DNA from: Juglans regia
Lineage: Eukaryota; Streptophyta; Magnoliopsida; Fagales; Juglandaceae
DNA: 64,000 nt
Direction of reading: 5' to 3'
NCBI RefSeq assembly: GCF_001411555.2
Contig: NC_049902.1
Span: 10,485,985 to 10,549,984 of the forward strand
The notes under the pieces were generated by a model, which had not been told where the DNA came from, did not search any database, and saw nothing but the letters and a program-made list of their open reading frames with translations. This document shows positions 31,331 to 43,504 of this stretch, one piece after another. Each line of letters begins with the position of its first letter. Position 1 is the stretch's first letter. Both the position numbers and the translations under genes were made by a program.

Positions 31331-32220
31331 CGTTTTTATCTTTTGAGATGATAAATTTGAGAGTTAACAGATGATGTCGCGTCAACGTAAGTAGAAGAGG
31401 GTTGAGATTATAGTATATAATATCTGGCTATGATCGCTGTTGTGCTTAGTTTCAGAACATTAGGTCACAAATGGAAATGGTTGCGGTGCAGTTGCGTTTC
31501 AATGAGCCTCTTGAATCTTCCAAGGATTGATGTTATAAGTAGAATTTTTCTATTTGGAAATAAAAAAAACGCTAATTAAATTAGCTAAGTGATGGTTCTA
31601 TTTCTACTGGTGGGATCTATGAGCTAACATTAGAGGATAAATGTCCTTTAATGTGGTGTTTTTTGGTTAGCCAACCTGAATTTCTCTATAAGTTGGAATG
31701 AAATACCCTCATCTCTTCAGTTTTATAACCTATTTCAAGTGCTGGAGAATATGATTCTCATAACTTGTTCCAGAAAAGGGGAAAAAAAGTGCTATTAGAC
31801 TACTAACACTATCCACCACAGCTTTGTTTGTATACTATATTTTGATTTTAAGTGCTTGAAAATGTGGAAGAAAAATGAGCAAACTAGAAAAATATTCAAA
31901 TAATGGATAAAAGCGCATGATTGTAGTCAAATTTGAGCTAAAAGGACATTCAAGTGGCTTTAGGTAACTTCAATCAATTTTATCCCATAAAGTTAGCTAT
32001 GAGGTTGGTTAAATTATTATTCTTTTATTATTTTAGCCAATGTAGAGTATTTTTTAGCCAATTTTGCATTGTATTGGCATTTGACTAAACCAATGCTAGT
32101 GCTCATAATTGTATTGATTACAACTCAATGGAAGGCTAGCCCTAAGTTTCGTTACTCCGTATATTGTGGGAACTGTCCTTGAGTTGTGATTACAACTACT
32201 CTGACCCCTTAGATGGATTT
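31331..32220. other. Intergenic, nothing recognised
   Basis: AT-rich sequence with no convincing domain, paired repeat or RNA gene. Confidence 0.5.
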
Positions 32221-32339
32221 CCTTGGGGTGGCGAGTTTTATTTATAAATTGGACTTTGTTTTCCTTCTTATTTTGTCATTCTTTCACTTTTCCCCACATT
32301 TTCCGGCATCATTTTGAGAGAGGTTTTGTAATGGGGTGG

Positions 32340-32800
32340 GAAATAATTTTGACTAAGACTAGAGTCGAAGGGGCCATGCTGGACTCTAGTGAGAATTATG
32401 CCCTTGTTGCTTTAGAGGAGAATGAGAAGTATGAGAGAGATGCTTCCCATCATGAACACTTGATTCCATGAATTTGTAGATGTTGTACTTGATGAAATTC
32501 TATCTGGATTACTACCCTGCATGAAAGATATATAACATTGCATCTATTTCATTGCTAGGGTTGGTCTTCCTAACAAGGCATCCTATAGAATGAGTCCTAA
32601 TGAGCAAGAAGAATTACAAAGACAAGTAGCTATAGCTAAGGGGTTGGTGACCGGAAGCATTATTCAATGATGGATCTTAGCATGTGTGTTGATAGTATTG
32701 TAGTGAACAAGGCCACAATCAAGTATCAATATCCAATTTGGCGACTTGATTACCTTTTGTTCTATTGCATGGTGTTTCCATCTTTTCAAAGAACAATCTC
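32340..32800 (+). pseudogene. Gypsy pol fragment (linker to RT start)
   Basis: Plus-strand frames read SENYALVALEENEKYER, then YRMSPNEQEELQRQVAIAKG, the region just before and at the start of a Ty3/gypsy RT. It resembles the piece at 34349-34696, which lies on the other strand. Stops are frequent. Confidence 0.6.
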
Positions 32801-32868
32801 AGAAGTTGGTATCATCAATTCGAAGGAGACTAGGAGACAAATGCCTCTAGTACCAATCCATCCTTTAG

Positions 32869-33851
32869 TAGGGTTGGGCTCCGACTCCGATGGAGTTGGA
32901 GTGTCCAACTTTGACCAAAGTCAAAGGCCAAGTTGAGCTCTGACTCCAACTCCGACTTCGACTCTGATTGAAGTTGTCGGAGTCAGAGTCAGAGCATCGG
33001 AGCCATAGAGAGAAATTTCCCACACACAAAAAATAAATAAAATAAAATAAAAATAAAGAAGAAGAAGAAGAAGAAGACCAAAACCAATTGCCAAAATCAC
33101 CCACAGAAACAAAAACAATCCAAATCAAATTGCAAAAATCACCCACAGAAAGAAATTATATGCACAAATAAAGCTACAAAGAAAGAGTGACAGCGAAACA
33201 CTTGAGTTGAAGATAACCTACAAGGGACCAACGACGAGGAAGAACATGCGTATGACATCCTTGTAGCAGCAAAACACTTGAGTTGAAGATAACCTGACCT
33301 TGGGCTAAATCTTGAAGCGTTCAAAGCTAGCCAAGCGAGCAAGCTCAAGAAGGACAAGAGGAAGAGGGATGATGTAGAAGATGAAGAAGAGGAAGAGAAT
33401 GGCATCTAACTCGATCCTATCAAAGAATGATGGAGTGGCATACATAACGGAAGAGTGGAGGCATTGGAGGGGGAAGAGAGAAAAGAGTGGAAATGCATAG
33501 GGTTTTGAAAGAGATGAATATATAGCCTATTGAAAACGGTGTTGTTTAAGATTTTCTTAAAAAAAAAGCATTTGCAAAACGTGGAACTGGGGGACTCGAA
33601 CACAAGTTCTCATGTTGCCAAAACACCATATCAACCATTAGGCCACTCAACCTATCATATACATTACAATATTAAATATATCAAGTATAAATATCAAAGT
33701 CAGAGTTTGGGGATGGAGCTGATATCAACTCCAACTCTGACTCTGATTATTTTTTTTGGAGCAACTCTGGCTTCGACTCCAAACTTGGAATTTTCTGACT
33801 CCATCAGACTCATAGTCAAAGCGGAGTCGTCGGAGCTTTTGCCTAACCCTA
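32869..33851. mobile_element. Small hAT-like non-autonomous element
   Basis: Ends pair as TAGGGTTGGGCTCCGACTCCG and, from the other strand, TAGGGTTAGGCAAAAGCTCCG. Flanking 8-mers (TCCTTTAG and CTTTTTAG) are imperfectly alike, as for a decayed 8-bp hAT duplication. Both ends are full of GGAGTC/GACTCC words that can fold on themselves (for example 32930-32990). The middle is low-complexity with a (GAA)7 run near 33056-33077 and no transposase. Confidence 0.6.
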
Positions 33852-34348
33852 CTTTTTAGGGGCAAGAAGTACTGAAACAACACATAAGCTCATGTTTTAT
33901 CTAACCAACCCCTTAGGTATAAGCTAGCCTACTTATCGTTGTAATTCCTTTGCTCCTTGGGGCTCATTTTAGAGTGCGGTTGCTTTCAGGATGTGGTGTA
34001 CAATCTAGGTGTTACATTCTACAATCATAGATTGCAACCTAAAGACTTTACCCTTTTTGTAAAAAGCTAGAAGCTTATTTTTTAAATCTTAAACTAAAAC
34101 CCTAAAATGTAAAGCTTAAACTTCTAAAATCCTTAACTGTAATTATTTATAAGACCATATGTAGTTACCACTCTAGCAGTTCTTCAACCATAAATCTGGT
34201 TGCCCTTAGGGAGACAGCCACCATTGCCACCCAGGCGAAAATCCACCTCAGCTGAGGTGGATATGGCCACCCTAGTGTCAAGGGGCCACAAACCATTCCA
34301 AATAGGGTGGACAACCACCCTTATTTTTAAAAAACATAAAATTCCATT

Positions 34349-35834
34349 TTATTTTTTAAAAAGAATAGTGTGCGTAATATGATGTGGTTTAAACCATGTC
34401 CTGATTTTAGATTTTTTCTTAATTTCATAGGTTGTTTTGTTAAGAAGAGTAGTACTTGGAATGGAATCAATGGAATGTTGTATATTTGTCATGGGTGGCA
34501 ATCCAGGTGGAATTTCATTAGGTAGGTACTCAAGGATAGAAGGGATCCCACACTTCTCATTCTCTTTTAAAATAAGGGCATAATTCTCACTAAACTCCAA
34601 TAGGACCCTTTTGACTTTAGTTTTAGACAAAAAAGAGTTATTTACCTCTACATTAGAAGGTTTAGGACAACTTCTTATTTTAGTAGGTCCTAACACAACT
34701 TTCCCTCAATTTTTAACAGAAGATTAGGTATTTTTTAACTCATAATGTATAGGACATATACCTTCCTATCATCATATTGCCATGGGCGAACAAGCAATGA
34801 ATGACAAGAATCTCTATAGGAATGACATTGCAAAACACTTCATACGAATATTCTTGCCAATAGAAAATTCAACAAGACAGTGTTTGCAGATCCTTACCTC
34901 CTTATCCTTGCAAAGCTAAGAAAGTTCGTGTGGTTGAGGATGATCTTTCATTTTTAAGTTACGTCTTTTTTTAAACAATGTTCTCACAACTTCCTACATC
35001 GATGATCACATGTAATGCCACGAGAAACACACCTTGTATGAAAAATATTGTTGCATAGCAAATGATCTTATACATAAACTGCACTTAAGCTCCTTCAAAC
35101 CACCAAAGATTCTCCCATTGATCAGCATACACAATTTCTTCTCTTTTTTTCTATTTCAACATCGTATATTGATGTACGCTTTTCTTCCTCACCTTCATTT
35201 TTCTTCATAAGAGAAACAATCTTTACGGTTGGGACAATTAGAATAACTTGACCAATACCTTGGCATTTGAAACATCGATAGGCATTATAAGGGCTAGAAT
35301 GACTGGAACTAGTCACCAAAATTTATGGCTTTCGTAGGGGTATAAAGTGTTGGCAAAATTAGTCTTGGAAAGAACTACATTCCTCGGTTTAAATGGAGTG
35401 TCAAGACTTGTGGAACTAAACTACCTTCATGGGATTCCTTCAATTACTTTTCCACTTTAGCTACATTCTTATACACATTAGAAGTCCATAAGGCTATAAA
35501 TATGCCACGTCTCAAAGTTCAACATGCAGTCCACAAAGATTACAGGTATAGTTTGTTCTCAGGCTCCATGACATTACATTGCAATATCAAATACTAAAAT
35601 TTAGCAATATAATCCTCAACAGGCAATTCATTTTACTTAAAATTGTGGAACTTAAGAAAAACATCTTGCTTGTAATTATCTAAAAGAAACTTCTTTTTGA
35701 GCTCCATTCGCATTCTTCTCCATATCACAATTTGATTTCTCCCCTCACATGCTCTCTGCTTCTTAAGATGTTACCACAAAATTATGCATGTTTCTTTACC
35801 TTGATTGCAACAAATTTCATCTTGTGACTATTAG
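34349..35834 (-). pseudogene. Gypsy gag-pol fragment
   Basis: Minus strand: the upper part near 35800-35600 has gag-like sequence. A degenerate zinc knuckle CFKCQGIGQV lies near 35270. The pol linker reads PPGLPPMTNIQHSIDSIP (34696-34349), matching the typical gypsy block before RT. No intact frame remains, and the RT itself is missing. Confidence 0.6.
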
Positions 35835-36071
35835 TGTTAGGACTTAGACTTCAAACCTTGGATGTATGAGCTTGAACGATTGTGGAGAAGAGAGAGAGAC
35901 TTCAAAGAAGTGATGGAGTGAAGTTTTTGTACATTCCTCTTAATCTGTTCGTGTACATTACATTGACAGTATATTTATAGTTACAAGAACATAAGAAATT
36001 GTAAGAACTACGCATAATTGATTGCGCACTATATAACTAACTATACAAGTCTACCTACTGTGATAGTTTCA
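35835..36071 (-). repeat. Copia-D 3' LTR
   Basis: On the minus strand it begins TGAAACTATCACAG and ends GTCCTAACA. A purine tract CTTGAGAGGGAGTA precedes it. No partner LTR was identified. Confidence 0.6.
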
Positions 36072-36759
36072 TACTCCCTCTCAAGATGATATGTGGGTAT
36101 TGAGCACATTCATCTTGGAAAGAATGCTAGAGAAATGAACAAAACCAAGAGGCTTTGTAAAGATGTCACCCAACTATGAATGCGAAAGTTTATAAAGTCT
36201 TGAGCATACCAAAATGTAATATATCACGAACAATGTGGCAATAGATGTCAATGTGTTCATTACTTTTGTGGAAGATTGGGTTTGCAACAATATGAAGAGC
36301 TACCTGGTTGTCACATTAGAAGAGAGAGTTTAGAATGAGGGATGGTCAAATCATGTTGCAAAGAAATTAACCACTGAAGCTCACAAGTAGTGGTGGTCAT
36401 AGCACAATAGTGTGCCTCAGTAAAGGATCTAGACATAATACATTGTTTCCTGGACTTCCAAGAGATGAGGGAAGAGCCAAGAAAGATACAAAAACTAATA
36501 ACACATCTCTGGGCATCACAACATGTAGCCTAATTAGCATGACAAGACTTTTTCAATTGAAAATAAGTCATAGTAGGAAAGAAGATCCCTGTTTGGGAGT
36601 ACCCTTGAGGTTTATGATAACTCGATGTGCAGAAGCTAGATGACTATCTTAGGGAGTGTCATAGAGATTATCCATAAATTGACTCAACCTACACAGAAGT
36701 CCAAGTCAGGCCTAGTAATAGTAAGATATGTCTAGATTATCATCATTGCTAGCAATGAT

Positions 36760-36965
36760 GAAGTTAAATGATTGGTCGTAGGTTCAAATCATACTTGGGG
36801 AGAATTTGTAATTATTGCTTTTCTTACCTAGCAAGCCTTGTCCTTCTCCAAGGTCGAGCAATCACAATTTCACTGCAAATGAATGTTGGGCTGGGCCACC
36901 TCAAATGGCATGGGTTGTGTGCGAGGAGACCCACACATACAATTTTTAAGGAGATTTGGCTAAAA
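36760..36965 (+). mobile_element. SINE-like fragment
   Basis: A box-B-like GGTTCAAATC at about 36780 with downstream GGGCTGGGCC and GGAGACCCACACATAC blocks. No clear box A or tail. It could also be part of a LINE 3' end. Confidence 0.35.
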
Positions 36966-37923
36966 GACTAGCCGGCGCCCACCCGACTAAAGGGATTGAG
37001 ATACTTGGTACAGAGTGGTGAAGTAGTTGCATCCTTCCTAGTGATAGATGCTCTAAACTATAGTACCACAAATCAAAAGAAAGTGGAAAATATAACAAAA
37101 AATACATTGAAAAAGCATAAATAGAGACATTCAGCAAACGATATATACTAACCACTTGCTTAGCCAATCCAATCATCCTATAAGAGCATGGGTCCTGCAT
37201 AAAGTAATAGTTTTGGAGAAGAATAGAGCAACAAGATTGAGATTAAGTTTAATAATAGAAATGAGGCTGAAAGAGAAAGATGGAGCTTTTAAAATGTTAG
37301 TAAGAGTTAAAAAAATACTCATCTTAAGTGAACTAGTATGTGTGACATGAATAAGAGAACTATTAGGTAATTTGTCATAGGTATTAACAAGGGTTTTAAC
37401 AAAAGTCAATAGCAAAACAAAATTGATTATGTAGTCAATATCACCACTATCAAGAATCCAAGAATTGCTAAGATGATTAGACTTGTTATAATATGAGAGA
37501 GAGAGAGTAACTTAAGCCCATCAAGAAATAAAGAATATATTCATTTTATTGTTATTCAAGCAGAATGCATAGGGAACCTCAAGAACAGCTGGGTACACAT
37601 GTATAAGTAGGAATCTGTGTAAAGAACTCAATTCATCCCATAATCCTCTAAACCGAGAAGATGCTTACAATTGATTGGTCTTGCGTTAGGGCACAAAGTT
37701 CCTTCTTGAGTTGAAGAAGACTCGGTCTATTCCCTTGGGTAAATCGATCTTGCAAATTTTTCCACAAATTTTGAACAATAGTGAAACAAATTATGCTTGC
37801 TCCAATATCTTTCGTGAGATAATTTAATAGCCATGAGTCATAGTGATGATTGTGCCAGAGTAAGAGAACAGACCACCTTCCAAGGGCAAATGGAAGGTAA
37901 AGAATAGAGCCTTTCCTTAGCAA

Positions 37924-39016
37924 GTGGAAAGCAAAGATGATTTTCCCTCATTAGTTTGGTGAAAAATGAGGAGACAAGGTCTTCAGAGTGCAGCTAGTCC
38001 AAAGTAAGGACGAGTGGCACCATATAGAAAGCATGGTAAACACATCTCAGCACAGGGTGTAACAAGCGATTTTCTACCATGTGTCGGGCGAGCAAAGACA
38101 AAAGTGAGAAAGGTTGGTACAGAAGGCAAGAAGAGAAGCTGAGAAGAGGCTAGTAGCTTAGACGAAGGGCGAGATACGAGCCTATGGAGAGCAACAGATA
38201 CGAGCTTATGGCCAGCAACGGTCAAGGACAAGACCCATGTGGATGTATGAGATTTTTGAGATAACATGGAAATGCTTAGAGGGCAGCATTGTTGTACGCA
38301 AAAGCCCTCACTCCATCTGAAAGGTCACATCTAGAGTGGGTTTGCAGGGAAAAGGCTATGGCTTTGCAGGCCCTATCATCTGAACCCAGAGGTATGCTCA
38401 AGCGCCACATAGAAGGCCTGTACTTGGGAAAGAACGGCGGATTGGACACAAGGCAAGTTGTAGAGATGTGTTTGCCTTCTTCCATCAATTTGTCTCTATC
38501 ATCCTACAGATAGATGGCTAAGACAAAAGGGCACCTATTCAAGCACATCAGAAGTCAAAAGGGCGTCATAAGGACACCTGACGATTTCTCCCTAAAATGG
38601 TTTAGGGTAAAAGTCAAAATCTCACTATTGAGATCGTAAAGTGTTGGATCTTCTTTGGAGCTAGAACCTTCAAATAAAGGAAGTGATTTCAAGAGACCGA
38701 CAGAGAAAAGAGGAAGAGTAGCTATAATGTTGTCGTAGTATTTTTTTCAGGTAGGTTAGCTTTTAAGACAGCATTGGAAAATGTGGGGTTAATGTTGCGG
38801 GTATGTCATGGGATTTGCATTGCATATTTTGTAACATTTCCCTTTCTTTTCATGAAATAATAAATATTTTACTTCATTACGTTTACAAATATCTTTACAT
38901 CATGATTTGGAGATCTTGATGTGTGAATGGTTTGTATTGGTGATGTGGTGATTTCAAGTGTATGTAAGTCTTATCGTGCATCAATCATCATGGACCTGTT
39001 GAGAATTTTCCAAGTC
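37924..39016. other. Intergenic, not identified
   Basis: Mixed-composition sequence with short open frames in several phases (for example around 38276-38513) that translate to nothing I recognise. It may include the copia-D leader and lost LTR. Confidence 0.4.
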
Positions 39017-39286
39017 ATTCCTACTAAGGGAGGGCAGTGGGGCCCTGCCCCCTACTACCCCTCACCCCATCTGTGCAGGGCACTAGCTTCATCCTTCGAA
39101 TACGGGTGGCAGGGTAAGCCACCCTCATTCGAGCACCCTTGCGGGTGCAGGGGACAGACCAAGCTGGGCCCCAGTCTGCATTTCCCCGCCCCGCACCGTG
39201 TATATATATGTATAACTTATTTATACATCAAAGCGACCATTTTGGATATCCCCAAACTAGCGTCGTTTTGATTAATGCTTAAAACT

Positions 39287-39307
39287 CCCCCCCCCCCCCC
39301 CCCCCCC
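39287..39307. repeat. C21 homopolymer
   Basis: Twenty-one consecutive C residues, followed by a CT-rich stretch. Its exact length is prone to sequencing error. Confidence 0.9.
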
Positions 39308-39599
39308 TTCTCGACTCTTCCCTCTCTCAGACTCAGCTTTCTAACCTCTCTCTCTCTCACTCATTGTCGTCGCCATCACTCACATCTTTGCCGTTGCCGA
39401 GCCCGTGTCTCTCTCCTACGTTCTATAAGTATCCCGAGGACCCTAAATCAATTTTGAGTTTTACATTGGATGTTTTGGATTGGACTATGGAGGATGGGGT
39501 TTATTAATGGATTTGGAGGATGGGGTTGTAATTTGTGCATTGTGGAGATATTTGTGTGAATGTGTGATGATGTGCATGTGAATTTGTGATGTAAATATA

Positions 39600-40310
39600 G
39601 GGTTTCAATCTGAAACCCTAAATTAGTTTAGGACACCCTAAAATCATCTAGGGGTTCAATCCGAACCAAGGTTTTGAATTTCGTACCATACCGTCCAGTA
39701 CGGCAAAAATATTTATTTTATGTGGCATAGCCGATACAAAAAAGGATATAGTTTCATACTGGTCAGAATTTCTGTTGTTTCGGCCCATACCAGCCAATAT
39801 TTCGGCCCATATCGGCCAATATTTCTGCCTTTACTTTTTTTTTCATTTCTTCAAGCAACAAGCTCATTTTTTTACCCTCCAATTCAGACTAGACTATTTA
39901 TAATTTATATATATTTATATATAATTTATTCATACATAGACTATTATTTTGGAATATAATTTTTATTATTTATATATATAATTTATTCATATATAGACTA
40001 TTCTAAAATGGTGCCGATACTGAAATATCTCGTTTGACTGCCTTGACCGAAACGGTCACTGGTACGGTATTCAAAATATTGATCCAAACCCCTAAATAAT
40101 TTAGGGGTTTCAATATTGAAACTCCAAAAATAATATAGGGTTTCGGATTGAAACCCTAAATTAGTTTGTGGAATCCGAAACCCCAAATTAATCAATGTGT
40201 TTTGTTGAAACCCCTAAATTTTCAAATTTAATTTAGGGGATTCAATATTAAGATCCCAAATTTAGTTTAGGGATTTCAGTTTCGATATTGAAGCCCCAAA
40301 ACTGTTTTGA
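39600..40310. repeat. Degenerate telomere-like repeat block
   Basis: Repeated words such as AAACCCTAAATTAGTTTAGG and GGGGTTTCAATATTGAAAC recur with about 40-bp spacing on both sides of the nested MITE. The AAACCCTAA core equals the plant telomere motif, but the array is heavily diverged and is not telomeric. Confidence 0.6.
39668..40081. mobile_element. MULE-type MITE nested in the hAT element
   Basis: About 414 bp. The ends share TTTTGAAT...CGTACC in inverted orientation (left AAGGTTTTGAATTTCGTACC, right CAATATTTTGAATACCGTACC from the other strand). Flanking 9-mers ATCCGAACC and ATCCAAACC differ at one base, which is the 9-bp duplication expected of Mutator-like elements. CGGCCCATA words repeat inside. 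There is no coding capacity. Confidence 0.65.
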
Positions 40311-40349
40311 TTCCATCATGACTGTATGAATCTTCTTGTTGTGTGATTT

Positions 40350-40720
40350 TTGCATCATGCCTTCCTATTAAGTTTTTGTGAGACAACAGAAATGGATATT
40401 GAGGCAAATCCAACCACTTGTGCGAGTGCTAGCTCTCTTGACCCTACTGACTCCCCTACCACTATCCCTACCCCTACCCATATCACTACGCTTACCTTGC
40501 CACCCATGGGCTCACCAAGTAAGAAACCAGTTTCAATTGTGTGTTCTCACTTCACCCAAATAGAGGTTGGTTACCCCAATAACTCACAAGCTAAGTGTAA
40601 CCATTGTGGTAAAGTGTATAAATGTCAATATAGGAGACATGGTACATCCTGATTGAAGGTCCACTTGAAAGAATAAATAATACAAAAAGAGTCCAATTAA
40701 ACGTTCTTTACAAGAAAAGA
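40350..40720 (+). pseudogene. hAT transposase N-terminus with BED zinc finger
   Basis: It encodes a Thr/Pro-rich N-terminal region, then a BED finger: SIVCSHFTQIEVGYPNNSQA, KCNHCGKVYKCQYRRHGTS. The CX2C pair and the final histidine are visible. A stop follows directly, and after it the homology fades. This DNA-binding domain is typical of plant hAT transposases. Confidence 0.8.
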
Positions 40721-42029
40721 ATCAACCTAAACTAAAGATTGGATTTAAAAAAATGAGTAGTGGGGGGAATGATTTAGGGGTGTACAAAGTATGATCCAGA
40801 AGAGTATAGGAGATATTGTCTCCTACCACTGTGGAGACAATTTATTTTCATTTTGCACTCAAAATTAGATGAAAGGAAAGCCGATTCATATTCCAAATGT
40901 GGTAGACTTTGTGGAGACTGAGGAGGAGCCGAGTGGTGATCAGTCTGCATTAGACAATCGCTCTTACTTTTGATATTGCTATAATATTACTTTTGCATAT
41001 AATATATAGTGTTATTACTTATATTCAAATTTAATTGTTGTAGAGACAACTTCGACAAATGCCCCTATGTCTACATCGGCTGCAATATGACTTCGTAGAT
41101 CGATCTACCATTAATGGTTCTCTTATTTATTCATAGTATGTAAGTATTTTTTGTAATTCCAATTGGTTTTCTTGTTTTTTTCAGTTTTATAGTCTCAGCC
41201 CAGTCTCAATGATCTCATCTTGATCTCAATCTCATCTTGGTTTGTAATTTAAGTTTTTTAACTTTTTTACATATATATAATTTTTATTTTTAAAATCTTT
41301 TTTTCTTATTTTTTTTAGGTTTTATAGTGTCAAACTCACAGCCTCACTTACCCAACCCTACTCCCAAATCCTCAATGATCTAATCTGCAATCCTTGATAG
41401 TCTCACTTGGTTTGTACTTGTAGTTTTATGTTTTTAACTTTTTTACATATGTATATATTATTTCTAATTCTAATTTTTTTTCTAATTAATGTTTTAGGTT
41501 TTATAATCTCACAGTCTTACCTACCCACGAGCCACCACCCCCAAATTCCAATCTCAAGACTCAAAGTCATCTTACTAGCTACAATTTGTAATATTGTTAT
41601 ACTCATTTAAATTATTTGACAATTTGTAATATTTTTAGATTAATTTGTATTATTGTAATAGATTAGAATACTTAGATTTTTGAGTTTTATGTTTCATTTT
41701 ATGTTATATGTAAAATATAGTCTTTTTTCAGACATTTGTTTTTTAAAATCTAGAACTAAAATGGCCAGAAAGAGGTTATGGACTATTTTTGGGCCCAAAA
41801 AGAGGTTATAGGGTCATCTTTAGGCCCAAAAATAGAGTTTGGCCCCAATGAGCCATGGGCCCATTTGGCGGAATAGACCAGGAGTCCAAATTTGCCCCTG
41901 GCACCTGGATAATGGGCCCTGCCCTAGCGCCAGATCCCAATGGGCAAACCCCACACCTGGCAAGGGCGGGGTACGAAAAGCTGGCACCCCGCCCCGAGGG
42001 GTGCAAGTATGACCCCAAATTCCTACTAC

Positions 42030-43120
42030 ATGTTGTCGTGAGTTTCACATGAGAATGAGAATGTCTTGTGGTGATCGGGATGGAACGCTTTTATATTCGC
42101 CTCACTTGATAGATAGGAAGTAGAATTCTCCAGACGTATCATGTGTGGTGTCTTCAAGTTTGGAGTTTGTTGGCTGGGTAGAATGTGTCCCCAATGCAAC
42201 AAGTATATTTCTGTGTGTGATTGGATGATTTGAAATAGGTGAATCAATTTGTACATTGGTCGGGTGGGAGTGATTCCCAGAGTTGAACGATGAAGTGATT
42301 TCCCCTGTTGGCATTTTATGCAATGAGGTTTTTTGTGATGAGATTCTATATGAAGTGATATGAAAAGATTTTACAAGCTTGAGAATAGGGTGATTCATTG
42401 CCTCGATGATATATTTATGTACTTGGTTGTTTTGCACAAAGGGTAACTCCTTATAGGGTAATTCCTCGCCATGCTTATATACTTGTGTTTTAATTAGAGG
42501 GTGGTTCCTCGCCATGTATAAATATGTATTCTCGAACATTTTACATGAAAAGTGAGCATTATATCCTCACAAGCATTGTCTCTATTAGCAATTTTGTCAT
42601 ACCTGTTTAACCTACCTATGGTTTCGTTTATTGGAACCGTAGACTTTGATGTAGAGGTAGACCCAAGAGAGGTACCGAAGAGGGACCAACCTCGCCCCCA
42701 GAAATAGATATGGAGGCCTGTCTCCGTTATTAAGTAATTCTATTGTTTTTGTTTGGAATTGAACTAGTTAGTCCCATGACTAATCATGTTTGGTTTGTCA
42801 TATTTGGAGATAGGGAACAAACAGATGGTTCTGTATATTATTATTATTATTTGGGAATGAAGTGAAATATGGATATTTGAGTGATTAATGAATGAACTTA
42901 TTTACGTTTTAAACCTTTGGTACAAATAGTGTGTTTAGTCTCTTACTATACCTATACTTATTTCACTACGATTTTAAATGATTATTCACTTACACATATA
43001 CTTTCTTGTAAATATTGCATGCCTATTCTCAATCTATCTCTTGGTTGTTGCTGACCGGTTGGAACCCTTGACAACAAAGATTCTCGCCAAGTCCTTTACT
43101 GAGGAACGGGGCACCAAAAC
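42030..43120. other. Upstream flank of gypsy-2, possibly its 5' LTR
   Basis: No protein recognised. The end directly adjoins the PBS at 43122, so a 5' LTR should end here, but I could not align it with the 3' LTR starting at 47518. The long minus-strand open frame at 42102-42539 has no family likeness. Confidence 0.35.
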
Positions 43121-43121
43121 T

Positions 43122-43133
43122 TGGTATCAGAGG
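43122..43133 (+). promoter_or_regulatory. Gypsy-2 primer-binding site
   Basis: TGGTATCAGAGG matches the initiator-tRNA-Met PBS in 11 of 12 bases. Confidence 0.8.
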
Positions 43134-43504
43134 GCGTTTATACAGCTCTATGTAAATCCATATTGTCACATAGGAATATTACATGAGCTATAGGATTTGA
43201 TTTTCAGTATTGTACACTTGAATTTTAAAGTATTGTAGGCTTGATCTACTTATAGTAGGTGAGGGTTAAGCTAGGAAGTGATAGGTTGGGTTATGTGGCA
43301 GGGTCTGAGTATGGTGTGACCATGAGTTCTGTGAGGCAAACTACCAATAGGTAGTCTCAAGGGGGAGCCATTGGCTGAAGGGAGAGATAGCAAGTTAGCA
43401 AGGGTGCTTAGTCGCATTCTAGATGTGCTACAATAGCAACATGAGTTCTGTTCATGCCACATGCAAATTCAGCAAGATAATTCCCCTAAGGATAAGCAGT
43501 TGTA

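Larger units (their letters stand above)
35835..37923 (-). mobile_element. Copia-D: copia with a deleted middle
   Basis: Minus strand: gag (37923-37648, LWKNLQDRFTQGNRPSLLQL), protease side (about 37480-37156, WILDSGD then LPNSSLIHVTHTSSLKMS), then no integrase or RT, then RNase H remnants (about 36700-36080) and a 3' LTR. Stops and frameshifts occur throughout. A SINE-like insert occupies the junction. Confidence 0.65.
39027..42018 (+). mobile_element. hAT-type DNA transposon, degenerate, with BED finger remnant
   Basis: A 10-bp direct repeat, ATTCCTACTA, lies at 39017-39026 and 42019-42028 and contains the expected 8-bp hAT duplication. Both inner ends are GC-rich with CCCCGCCCCG-type words (39180-39200 and 41960-42000), unlike the AT-rich core. 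The core holds a BED zinc-finger remnant on the plus strand. Clear terminal inverted repeats could not be aligned by eye. The remaining transposase is lost. Confidence 0.6.

Noticed and set aside
38276..38513. Frames on both strands at 38.3-38.5 kb
   Set aside because: No recognised domain on either strand. Coding status cannot be supported.
38927..39271. 114-codon plus-strand frame
   Set aside because: It crosses the left end of the hAT-type element and its GC-rich terminal zone, so it is non-coding.
42102..42539. 145-codon minus-strand frame
   Set aside because: No similarity to known families. It lies in the region expected to be the gypsy-2 LTR or flank.
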